Positions 14,160 through 21,897 of a stretch of 64,000 bases of DNA are shown here, piece by piece. The notes beneath the pieces were generated by a model. That model searched no databases. It saw only the letters and a list, made by a program, of their open reading frames with translations, and had not been told where the DNA came from. Numbering within the stretch: the stretch's first letter is position 1; every line of letters starts with the position of its first letter. Source of the DNA: Planctomycetota bacterium (GTDB lineage: Bacteria; Planctomycetota; Brocadiia; Brocadiales; Brocadiaceae); contig VGXV01000008.1 of the NCBI GenBank assembly GCA_016873165.1, positions 1 to 64,000 on the forward strand, written 5' to 3'. The position numbers were made by a program, and so were the translations under genes.

Positions 14160-14974
14160 TGGAAAAATTATTGCAGATCGACCGACGCATCATTTTTGCT
14201 ATTATTACCGTAGCTGTTATTGTCTCTCTTGTTTTGCGATTTGAACTGCCAATACCTGCTTCAATGCCGGTTCGGGGCGTATATAACAAGGTGGAATCGC
14301 TTCCCGAAGGATCACACGTCCTGATATCGTTCGACTACGACCCTTCTTCGAAAGAAGAGTTGCAGCCAATGGCAATTGCGCTTCTCCATCATTGTTTCCG
14401 GAAGAATTTAAAGGTGATAGGAATGACTCATTACCCCGGGTCTCCCGGTTTGGCAGAGCAGGCAATTGTGTCCATCGCAGACCAGTATCAGAAGGTAAAC
14501 GGCACAGATTACGCATTTCTTGGTTTTAAACCAGGCGCTGCGTCTCTTATTATAAATATGGGAGAAAATTTGTACACGGCGTTTCCAAAAGATTATTATG
14601 GGAACGATACTTCTGCTCTGCCTGTATTGCAGGGGGTAGAGTCGTTGAGGGATATTGAATTATTGCTTGATCTTGCTGCGGGCACATCAATAGAACTGTG
14701 GATTGTTTACGGAAAGGAAAAGTACAAATTTGAACTTGGCGCAGGATGTACTGCCGTAATGGGCCCGGATATGTACCCTTTTCTCCAGTCAAAGCAGTTG
14801 GTAGGCTTGCTGGGAGGGCTGAAAGGCGCGGCGGAGTATGAGGCTCTGGTTGGAAAAGAGGCAAACGCAGTGAGCGGAATGAGGCCGCAAAGCGTTGTGC
14901 ACGTGATAATTATTCTGTTTGTTATTTTTGGGAATGTTATTTATTTTGCGTCCAGAAAGGCGCGGCATGCGTAA
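14159..14974 (+). CDS. Membrane-anchored protein, 271 aa, unknown function
   Basis: One N-terminal membrane helix (~10-26, IIFAIITVAVIVSLVLRF) and one near the C-terminus (VVHVIIILFVIFGNVIYFAS), with an extracytoplasmic or cytoplasmic alpha/beta domain of ~210 residues between them (HVLISFDYDPSSKEELQPMA, ELWIVYGKEKYKFELGAGC). No motif allows a function call. GTG start overlaps the upstream stop; its own end overlaps the next start at 14967. Its topology with two flanking helices suggests a subunit of a membrane complex with its neighbours. Confidence 0.75.
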   Translation: MEKLLQIDRRIIFAIITVAVIVSLVLRFELPIPASMPVRGVYNKVESLPEGSHVLISFDYDPSSKEELQPMAIALLHHCFRKNLKVIGMTHYPGSPGLAEQAIVSIADQYQKVNGTDYAFLGFKPGAASLIINMGENLYTAFPKDYYGNDTSALPVLQGVESLRDIELLLDLAAGTSIELWIVYGKEKYKFELGAGCTAVMGPDMYPFLQSKQLVGLLGGLKGAAEYEALVGKEANAVSGMRPQSVVHVIIILFVIFGNVIYFASRKARHA

Positions 14975-15716
14975 AGATTTTCATTATTATACTCTTGTTG
15001 GTTCTATTATTCTGTTTGTCAGTGTCAATATTATCTTAATGTCATTGGGACGATTGCCTTTCTCCTCCGATGGATTTGGAATTATTCTTGGGGCAGGGCT
15101 GACTCTGGCTATTTACAGCTTTCTTTACAAAGACAATCCTGCGTTTAAGATTACCGAAAATCTGTATGTTGGCGTTTCATTGGGGTATACGATAATTATA
15201 ACGTGGTATAACTTTTTAAAACCCGATTTGTACGATCCGCTTATTGTGCCGTTATTTTCCGCTGCCGCAGAAAAGTCGCCGCAATATTCATTAATCATTC
15301 CATCGATGCTGGGAATCTTTATGCTCCTCAGATTTTCAAGGCAATTATCATGGTTAAGCCGCTGGACTTTCGCGTTTGTAGTCGGCCTTGGCGCTGGCGT
15401 CAGTATCCCAAGGGTGATCTCCGCTTTTATTCTTGAGCAAATAAAACCTTCCCTGCATCCGGTATTTTCCGGAGGGGAAACCATATTTTCCAGTATTAAC
15501 ACGCTGCTTATCCTGCTTGGGGTTATTTCTGTTCTTATTTATTTTATCTTTTCAGTGGAACATAAGGGTTCTGTCGGGGCAATATCCAAGATAGGCGTTT
15601 GGTTTCTGATGATCTCGTTTGGCGCATCTTTTGGTTATACGGTTATGGGGAGATTATCGTTGCTGATAGGAAGGATTCAATTTCTACTGAGGGACTGGTT
15701 AGGCATTTTACAATAA
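14967..15716 (+). CDS. Polytopic membrane protein, ~249 aa
   Basis: ATG 14967 (ATGCGTAA overlapping the upstream stop) is preferred to an ATG at 14919. Seven to eight predicted helices, beginning YYTLVGSIILFVSVNIILMS and ending SFGYTVMGRLSLLIGRIQFL. No recognised family motif. It closes the membrane-protein operon. It is likely to act with the proteins encoded at 13506 and 14159, since overlaps at both junctions imply coupled translation. Confidence 0.75.
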   Translation: MRKDFHYYTLVGSIILFVSVNIILMSLGRLPFSSDGFGIILGAGLTLAIYSFLYKDNPAFKITENLYVGVSLGYTIIITWYNFLKPDLYDPLIVPLFSAAAEKSPQYSLIIPSMLGIFMLLRFSRQLSWLSRWTFAFVVGLGAGVSIPRVISAFILEQIKPSLHPVFSGGETIFSSINTLLILLGVISVLIYFIFSVEHKGSVGAISKIGVWFLMISFGASFGYTVMGRLSLLIGRIQFLLRDWLGILQ

Positions 15717-15739
15717 ACTGAAAAAAGGATTTAAACATC

Positions 15740-16261
15740 ATGAATTTAAACCAGATTATGTTGACGGAACAGCAAATATTGGCATTTGAGAGGAATCACA
15801 AAAAAAAGGCGCGGTTTTTTGTTGATGAGACACTTGGCTCTGATGTGGCGAAGATTATCAAAGATTTAGGATGGGATGTGGTGTATATTGATGATGCCGG
15901 AATGGATGAATGTTCTCGCGAGAATGTTTTTTCCTTTGTCTGGGAAAATGACAGGGTTCTTCTTACGCAAAATCACGACTTTTTTTTGGATAATTTTCGT
16001 TTTCCTCCGCACAGGAATCCCGGGCTTGTAGTGCTTCCCGGTTCATCGGAAAACATAGCAAGGTTAGAGCATGAAATAGCGCGTGTTTTAGTTACCATTG
16101 GAGATTACAGAAGCGCGTATAAAGGTTTTAAAATCTGCATCGATGATAAAGGAATTTGGACAGTATATAACTATAATTGCAGTTGTGGCAGTTTTCACAA
16201 AAGGCATTTTAAATTTGATCACCTTGGAAGGATTTTTGAATTAGAGGAAGGTCTACCATAG
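15740..16261 (+). CDS. DUF5615/Mut7-C-like PIN-fold protein
   Basis: RFFVDETLGSDVAKIIKDLG, WDVVYIDDAGMDE and NDRVLLTQNHDF follow the DUF5615/Mut7-C pattern (D-E-x-L near the N-terminus, then D, then TxNxDF), a PIN-like nuclease fold. The family often pairs with a DUF433 antitoxin, but none is adjacent here. A C-terminal extension of ~60 residues contains NYNCSCGSFHKRHF, possibly a metal site. 173 aa, longer than the usual ~115. It starts 24 bases after the membrane operon. Confidence 0.7.
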   Translation: MNLNQIMLTEQQILAFERNHKKKARFFVDETLGSDVAKIIKDLGWDVVYIDDAGMDECSRENVFSFVWENDRVLLTQNHDFFLDNFRFPPHRNPGLVVLPGSSENIARLEHEIARVLVTIGDYRSAYKGFKICIDDKGIWTVYNYNCSCGSFHKRHFKFDHLGRIFELEEGLP

Positions 16262-16298
16262 AAATTTGAAATTGATGAACAATATACTTTTTGTTTTA

Positions 16299-17723
16299 TT
16301 AAACATACATGGTTTGGCAATTGTGGTGGGTTTTTGTTCGGATTCTTGCCATATATCCCCCGTCTCCTTTATTTGTTTCCGGTAAATAGTAATCTTCTTT
16401 ATCAAGATAAAATTGCGGTTCGTTTTTGAGGAATTTTTGTACTACTTCCTGGTTTTCTTCCGGCTCAATGCTACAGGTGCTGTATACCAGAATACCGTCC
16501 GGTTTCAGTAAGGATGAACCTGTTTTTAAAATAGAATATTGAAGTGTTGTTAACTGTTTTATATCTTTTTCTGTAATCCTCCATCGGGCTTCTATGCGCC
16601 GTGAAAGCACTCCGGTGTTGGAACATGGCACATCTGCAAGTATGCGGTCAAATTTGCCACGGAAGGGCGCTTTTCCTCCTGAAGCATCGCCACAGATAAT
16701 GGTAATGTTTTTGATTCCCAGCCTTTGGCAGTTTTCTTTTAGAAGGTGCAGACGTTTCAGGGAGATGTCTAATGCATATACACTGCCTTGGTTTTGTGCC
16801 AGTTCGGCAATGTGTGTTGTTTTTCCTCCCGGAGCTGCACACATATCCAATATAGTAATGTTGCCGGCGCCGGATGATTCTGCCATAAGAAATATACCAA
16901 CTTTCATGGCAGTTATATCCTGCACCGAGAACAATCCATCGGAAAACCCCGGTATATCGGGGATTGCGATATTGTTTACTATTATGGCATTGTCTGTTGT
17001 ATGTGCCTGAATATCTTTTTGTTTAATGAGAGAAGTAAATTCATTAATTGAAGTTTTGTTACGGTTAATACGCAGTGATATTGGCGGTATGTGATTATTT
17101 GCCTTACATATTTCTATGGTTTTGTCTTTCCCGTATCTGCTGAGCCAGCGCTTTATCAACCATTCCGGATGGCTATAGTGTTTTGAGATGTATGATGAAG
17201 GGTTTCTGTTTGGATCGGGGAAGATGGTATCCTGGAATTCACACCAAATATTGTCCTTTCGGTATAATAATTTTTGCGGGTTGATAGTTTCCTGATCTAC
17301 TATATATTTGTTCTTTATATTTCGGTCTGCTGAGCGCAGGATTGCATTGGCAAAACGGGTGGCATCTGTACGTCTTACGGAATTTTTTACGAGTTCTACT
17401 GATGTATTTACAGCGGCCGAATGGGGGATTTTATCAAGAAAAACCATCTGATAGATTCCCAGACGTAATGCATATAATATCCAGGGTTCTATTTTTTTCG
17501 GCGGAATTTTAGAAAAGAAGGAAATAATGGCATCAAGGGATAATTGATGGCGGGTAACGCCATTGACAAGTTCAGAGAGAAGATGCCTGTCTCGTTCAGA
17601 TACATTCGTTTGTCTGCATCTTTCCTCAATAAGTTCCTGAACGAAAACGTCTTTTTCCTCAGTCTCTCTCAGAATGCGGATGCTTTCGAAACGAACGTCA
17701 AACTTATTTGAGAAATTTTTCAA
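16299..17723 (-). CDS. rsmB: 16S rRNA (cytosine-967-C5)-methyltransferase
   Basis: N-terminal NusB-like domain (residues ~10-140) and C-terminal Rossmann methyltransferase: ILDMCAAPGGKTTHIAELAQ (SAM binding), ADVPCSNTGVLSRRIEARW with the release cysteine and YSTCSIEPEENQEVVQ with the catalytic cysteine. 474 aa, slightly long for RsmB. Last gene of the def-fmt-DUF116-rsmB cluster; its start overlaps the upstream DUF116 gene by 20 bases. Confidence 0.93.
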   Translation of the reverse strand: MKNFSNKFDVRFESIRILRETEEKDVFVQELIEERCRQTNVSERDRHLLSELVNGVTRHQLSLDAIISFFSKIPPKKIEPWILYALRLGIYQMVFLDKIPHSAAVNTSVELVKNSVRRTDATRFANAILRSADRNIKNKYIVDQETINPQKLLYRKDNIWCEFQDTIFPDPNRNPSSYISKHYSHPEWLIKRWLSRYGKDKTIEICKANNHIPPISLRINRNKTSINEFTSLIKQKDIQAHTTDNAIIVNNIAIPDIPGFSDGLFSVQDITAMKVGIFLMAESSGAGNITILDMCAAPGGKTTHIAELAQNQGSVYALDISLKRLHLLKENCQRLGIKNITIICGDASGGKAPFRGKFDRILADVPCSNTGVLSRRIEARWRITEKDIKQLTTLQYSILKTGSSLLKPDGILVYSTCSIEPEENQEVVQKFLKNEPQFYLDKEDYYLPETNKGDGGYMARIRTKTHHNCQTMYV

Positions 17724-18147
17724 TAGCTTCTTTTACTTCATCCAGATAAACGTCAGTATCTTTGCAATACCCATGTGGTCTGAGATTTGGTACTGCAAAA
17801 ATAGTTTTTGGAGCGGCAGCCATCAAACCGGTTCTTAATTCTTTTTCGCAGGCAATTGCAATAACACCATGAATTTCTTCTGATTTTACTCTTTGAAGGG
17901 CAACGCGTCCTCCTGTTGCAAGAGAAATATGGACGCCATATTTCTCAGAAAATTCTATCAGATCTTTTATTTTGCACTTACCGCAACGTTTGCATTCGTT
18001 CAAATCGTTCTTTACATTTTGCTTGCACTCTGAATGTTGAAGACAATGAGGGAACAGAAGAAGTAAGTTTTTGGGGGAACATTTTCTTTTCCTGAATTTT
18101 ACCATAAGGTTATTGATAGAAACAAATTTCTTATCAATAAATTCCAT
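17704..18147 (-). CDS. DUF116 domain protein
   Basis: A cysteine-rich 147-aa protein with C-x-x-C clusters consistent with an iron-sulfur or zinc site (LFPHCLQHSECKQNV, CKRCGKCKI) followed by VIAIACEKELRTGLMAAAPK, typical of DUF116. Function not established; DUF116 genes are often next to fmt in anaerobes, as here. Family members are commonly 180-250 aa, so this copy lacks the N-terminal membrane part. Confidence 0.85.
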   Translation of the reverse strand: MEFIDKKFVSINNLMVKFRKRKCSPKNLLLLFPHCLQHSECKQNVKNDLNECKRCGKCKIKDLIEFSEKYGVHISLATGGRVALQRVKSEEIHGVIAIACEKELRTGLMAAAPKTIFAVPNLRPHGYCKDTDVYLDEVKEAIEKFLK

Positions 18148-18178
18148 AATTACCTGCCTTTTATAAAAATATTAGTGG

Positions 18179-19141
18179 TTATGAAGTGAACATATCCTGA
18201 GGCGCTATTTTGTAGCCACGGATAAAATCCTGCGCATCCATTGCGCGTTTCCCCTCAGGTTGTAATTGTGTAATACAAATAAAACTATCCAATGTGGCAA
18301 TATGAATTCCACATGTTGTTGTTTCAATGACAGTTCCCGGCATAACAGATTTTTTTGTGTAACATTTTTCATGAATACGTGTCTTTAATAGAATAATTCT
18401 CCTCTTTGTTTCCGGTGAGTTATTCTTCATGTAAAACGAATATGCGCCGGGAACGGGTGTAATGCCGCGTATCCGGTTATGAATTTCCTGTGTTTTCTCC
18501 GACCATGAAATCAAGCCGTCTTCTTTTTTCAATTTTGGAGCAAAAGTTACTTTCTTTTCGTCTTGTTTCTTATAATTTGCTGTTTCTGTTTCAACAAGGT
18601 CTAATGTTTCCAGTAACAACTCTGCCCCCATGAAGGACAGTCTTTTTTCTAGTTCTCCCGCATTTTCATCCGGGAATATTGAAGTGCTCTTTTGCGCAAT
18701 AATATCGCCTGCATCCATTTTAAGAACCATAACCATTGAGGTCACCCCGGTAACAGTTTCTCCGTTTATAATTGCCCAGTTTATTGGAGCTGCTCCACGG
18801 TATTTGGGTAATAAAGATGAGTGTATATTTATACATTTGTATCGTGGAATGTCAATTATTTGGCTGGACAGAAGTTGTCCGAATGCGACAACAACAATAA
18901 CGTCAGGGTTCAAAGTTTCCAACTGTTTTACTACGGTTTCGTCATTTATATTGACAGGTTGTAAGATTTCCAATCCCAACTCCAGCGCTTTTATTTTTAC
19001 CGGTGAAAGACTTGGTATTCTGCTTCTTCCTTTTGGTCTGTCTGGTTGAGTTACAACTGTGACAACAGTATGGGTTGATTTTGTCAGAGAACTCAGGCTA
19101 GGAACGGCAAATTCCGGTGTTCCCATAAAAATAACGTTCAT
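18179..19141 (-). CDS. fmt: Methionyl-tRNA formyltransferase
   Basis: Formylates initiator Met-tRNA. FMGTPEFAVPSLSSL at the N-terminus, CINIHSSLLPKYRGAAPINW with the catalytic Asn-His pair, and DAGDIIAQK are diagnostic. 320 aa is standard, with a C-terminal OB-like domain. It sits between def and a DUF116 gene, the standard translation-initiation neighbourhood. Confidence 0.95.
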   Translation of the reverse strand: MNVIFMGTPEFAVPSLSSLTKSTHTVVTVVTQPDRPKGRSRIPSLSPVKIKALELGLEILQPVNINDETVVKQLETLNPDVIVVVAFGQLLSSQIIDIPRYKCINIHSSLLPKYRGAAPINWAIINGETVTGVTSMVMVLKMDAGDIIAQKSTSIFPDENAGELEKRLSFMGAELLLETLDLVETETANYKKQDEKKVTFAPKLKKEDGLISWSEKTQEIHNRIRGITPVPGAYSFYMKNNSPETKRRIILLKTRIHEKCYTKKSVMPGTVIETTTCGIHIATLDSFICITQLQPEGKRAMDAQDFIRGYKIAPQDMFTS

Positions 19142-19200
19142 AAAGTTAACTAACCAATGTTCCCTTTGTTTATTTTTTCAGATTATGCAAAAGAGCCTTA

Positions 19201-19713
19201 TTAAACCGGGACACCTGGTTTTTTATGTGCCCGTTCTAATTCTTTCAATTGCTGCGATACAGCAAACCTGCTGGCAGGACTCATTCTATCAATAAAAAGG
19301 CATCCATTCAGATGATCAAGCTCATGTTGCCACGCGCGGGCAAGCAAATCTTCCAAAACGACTTCTATTTTTTGTCCTTTAAGATTATAAGCGCATGCCT
19401 TGATTCTACGGGCTCTTATAACCTTTCCCATAATGCCGGGAAAACTTAAACATCCTTCTTCTTTATTTGTTTCACCGGTTTCTTCCAGGATTGATGGATT
19501 AATAAATACTTTATCGCCGGAACTATTTCCGCCAAGGTCAATGATAAATAGACGCACAGACCAGCCTACCTGTGGCGCTGCTAATCCAATGCCTTGAGCC
19601 TGATGCATCAATTCGATCATTTTATCTGCCTTTTTATGCACTTCTCTATTAATTTCTGTCAGGGGTTTTGCGTTTTGACGTAATACAGGATCAGGGTAAG
19701 TAACAATATTCAT
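19201..19713 (-). CDS. def: Peptide deformylase
   Basis: All three PDF motifs are intact: GIGLAAPQVG, EGCLSFPG and QHELDHLNG (HExxH iron site). 170 aa, type 1. First gene of the minus-strand operon; the upstream 275 bases (19714-19988) are shared with the divergent hemerythrin operon and contain only that operon's clear promoter. Confidence 0.95.
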   Translation of the reverse strand: MNIVTYPDPVLRQNAKPLTEINREVHKKADKMIELMHQAQGIGLAAPQVGWSVRLFIIDLGGNSSGDKVFINPSILEETGETNKEEGCLSFPGIMGKVIRARRIKACAYNLKGQKIEVVLEDLLARAWQHELDHLNGCLFIDRMSPASRFAVSQQLKELERAHKKPGVPV

Positions 19714-19899
19714 TATTTTATATTAACAATGAAACGGTTGAATATACTGAAGAAACAGCGAATAGTCTGTTTATCTCTTAGATGGAGAAAAGGTAACTTA
19801 AATTCAAACTAAACTATAATAAAAATAATCAATAATTGCAAGCGTCAAAAAAGCCTTTGGTGGGGGTATCTTAACGTAAATTTTCATCTATTTCTTTGC

Positions 19900-19929
19900 T
19901 TGACATATCATGTACTGATTGGATATAAT
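19900..19929 (+). promoter_or_regulatory. Strong predicted promoter of the hemerythrin operon
   Basis: Perfect TTGACA (19900-19905), 18-base spacer and perfect TATAAT (19924-19929). The AAGGAGGT Shine-Dalgarno at 19978-19985 then precedes a TTG start at 19989. Confidence 0.7.
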
Positions 19930-19988
19930 TTAAATTTCATTTTCGCGATTATTGGTACAAGTATAGTATTGAATTTAAGGAGGTATTT

Positions 19989-20786
19989 TTGGAAAAGATA
20001 TTAAATAAAGAAATAAAAGGAATTATCGAAAAACATCCGGAGGTTGGCAAAATACTTGATGAATATGGCATTGGATGTTCACCTTGTTCTGTTGGAAGTT
20101 GCCTGATGAAGGATATCGTTGGCATTCATAACCTTGATCCGCAACAGGAAGCGACATTGATGTATAGAATAGAAAAAGCTATTTATCCTGACAGAAATGT
20201 TCCAAAGCCGAAGGTTGATTTGACTAAAAAGGCTGCTCCTAAGAAAATTTCTTACTCTCCGCCGGTGAAAAAGCTTGTGGATGAGCATGTTCTTATAAAA
20301 CGTCTTTTAGCGCTAATCCCTTCAATTGTATCATATATAGAAAAGAGTGCAAAAGTAGATAAGGATTTGGTATTGCGTTGCGTTGATTTTATCCGTAATT
20401 ATGCTGATAAATACCATCACATGAAGGAAGAAGATATTCTATTTAAATACGTTGATGAAAATGCGGAAATTATACAGATTATGTATAAGGACCATGATAC
20501 GGGCAGAAACCATATTCGGCAAGTGGTCGAAGGAGCTGAGAGTGGCAATAAAGCACAGATAAAGGAGCATATTTTTGGATACAGGGATCTGCTGACACAG
20601 CATATAAAGAAAGAAGATGAAATCCTTTATCCGTGGATAGATCGTCAATTATCCGATACTCAGGTGGGTGAAATGTTTCGTAAATGTAACGAAGCAGATG
20701 CATCAGTCGGGGATGCATTGCCAAGAAAGTATGAGAATTTTATTAAAGAATTGGAAGGGAAATTTCAAAAGGAGGTTGTAAAATGA
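19989..20786 (+). CDS. Hemerythrin-domain protein with N-terminal DUF1858/ScdA_N-like region
   Basis: Residues ~1-60 resemble the DUF1858/ScdA N-terminal domain with clustered cysteines (YGIGCSPCSVGSCLMKDIVG). Residues ~90-240 carry hemerythrin-type ligands: VDEHVLIKRLL, YHHMKEEDILF, DHDTGRNH and HIKKEDEILYPWID. Such di-iron proteins sense or detoxify oxygen, NO or peroxynitrite, or repair iron-sulfur centres. TTG start is set by a perfect AAGGAGGT eight bases upstream. It overlaps the next gene by four bases. Confidence 0.88.
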   Translation: MEKILNKEIKGIIEKHPEVGKILDEYGIGCSPCSVGSCLMKDIVGIHNLDPQQEATLMYRIEKAIYPDRNVPKPKVDLTKKAAPKKISYSPPVKKLVDEHVLIKRLLALIPSIVSYIEKSAKVDKDLVLRCVDFIRNYADKYHHMKEEDILFKYVDENAEIIQIMYKDHDTGRNHIRQVVEGAESGNKAQIKEHIFGYRDLLTQHIKKEDEILYPWIDRQLSDTQVGEMFRKCNEADASVGDALPRKYENFIKELEGKFQKEVVK

Positions 20787-21244
20787 GTGGTTGTCCGGGA
20801 TCAAGAACAATGGATTTTAGTGAAAAGGAAGGTAAGAGCGAGAGTGAAACAGGCAAGCGCCAGTCACAATTAAGGCAATGGCCGATACAGTTTCATCTGG
20901 TTTCACCGCTGGCGCCTTATTTCCAGCAAAAAGATGTCTTGTTAGTGGCAGATTGCGTGCCTTTTGCCCTTGCAGATTTCCATAAAGATTATCTGAAAGG
21001 AAAAAGCATTGCTATTGCTTGCCCAAAGTTGGATTCTGATCAGGAGGTATACATAGAGAAAGTAAAGGCATTAATTGATGATTCAAAGATTAATACTTTG
21101 ACCGTGATGATTATGCAGGTACCCTGTTGTTTTGGGTTAGTTCAGGTGGCAAAAGAGGGTGCAGAGAAGGCGACCCGCAAGATACCGATTAAGCAGGTAG
21201 TTGTTGGTATTGAAGGTGGAGTTTTATCTGAGGAATGGATTTAA
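20783..21244 (+). CDS. Ferredoxin-like iron-sulfur protein, 153 aa
   Basis: Partner of the hemerythrin gene (overlap ATGA). Contains MSGCPGSR, VADCVPFALADFHKDYLKGK, AIACPKLDSD and MQVPCCFGLVQVAKEG: the pattern of the small 4Fe-4S proteins encoded beside hemerythrin genes in anaerobes. The classical CxxCxxC ferredoxin box is absent, so electron transfer through a standard cluster is uncertain. Ends with VVVGIEGG. A bidirectional terminator follows. Confidence 0.7.
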   Translation: MSGCPGSRTMDFSEKEGKSESETGKRQSQLRQWPIQFHLVSPLAPYFQQKDVLLVADCVPFALADFHKDYLKGKSIAIACPKLDSDQEVYIEKVKALIDDSKINTLTVMIMQVPCCFGLVQVAKEGAEKATRKIPIKQVVVGIEGGVLSEEWI

Positions 21245-21274
21245 TATTTTTCTAAAATATTTTAAATAAAATAA

Positions 21275-21306
21275 AAAACCCTGAGTAAGTTTACTCAGGG
21301 TTTTTT
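21275..21306. terminator. Bidirectional rho-independent terminator
   Basis: Perfect 14-base stem AAAACCCTGAGTAA/TTACTCAGGGTTTT around GT, with A-rich and T-rich flanks. It serves the plus-strand hemerythrin operon and the minus-strand gene ending at 21305. Confidence 0.88.
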
Positions 21307-21844
21307 ATTTTGATAGTAGAAAAATCAGGCGCTGCGCCTTGGCGCTGTCCCCGCGTTTTACATCAACCACTAATTCTTTTCCCGTTCCTAAAAATTCATA
21401 TACTAATTTTCCTCCTCCCGAAGTTGAATGTGTAGTAAACAAGGTTTTTCCGGAAACAGAATTGCCGTCAAGGCTTGCCGCAACTACTTTTAATGGGAGG
21501 CAGCAAGCAGCTTGAAAAATAAAACGATCATTCAATTTTATAAGATGGGTATAGTGCGGCATTCTTAAATCTGCTGAGCGATTGTTACTCGATGAAGAGG
21601 CAATGGATGTTGCATCCAGATGGCTACGGGGTTGCGTTTCTATCATGTACTTTTCTGAAGCTTCAATAGTATTTTCCAGATATTGGCCATTCGTTAAATC
21701 TGCACACTTTAGAACTGATTTTGCATCTTCTTTATCCTGTGCATGATCTTGTGATGTTTTTTCTTTGCTTTTTCTCTTTTGAGTATTTATTACTTTTGGT
21801 GCGGAAAAATCAATCAATGGTAGTTCTTCGTAAGGTATATCCAT
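21305..21844 (-). CDS. Hypothetical protein, 179 aa
   Basis: Not recognised. A low-complexity Lys/Glu/Asp/Ser-rich first half (~1-95) is followed by a compact beta-rich C-terminus: HYTHLIKLNDRFIFQAACCL, VVAASLDGNSVSGKTLFTT, KLVYEFLGTGKELVVDVKRG. The stop codon is inside the bidirectional terminator. It begins 53 bases after the end of the 834-aa gene, probably the same transcript. Confidence 0.65.
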   Translation of the reverse strand: MDIPYEELPLIDFSAPKVINTQKRKSKEKTSQDHAQDKEDAKSVLKCADLTNGQYLENTIEASEKYMIETQPRSHLDATSIASSSSNNRSADLRMPHYTHLIKLNDRFIFQAACCLPLKVVAASLDGNSVSGKTLFTTHSTSGGGKLVYEFLGTGKELVVDVKRGDSAKAQRLIFLLSK

Positions 21845-21897
21845 GGGTATTTTTAAAATAGTGTGTATGTATTTCTTGAATATGGGTATGTTTTCCG

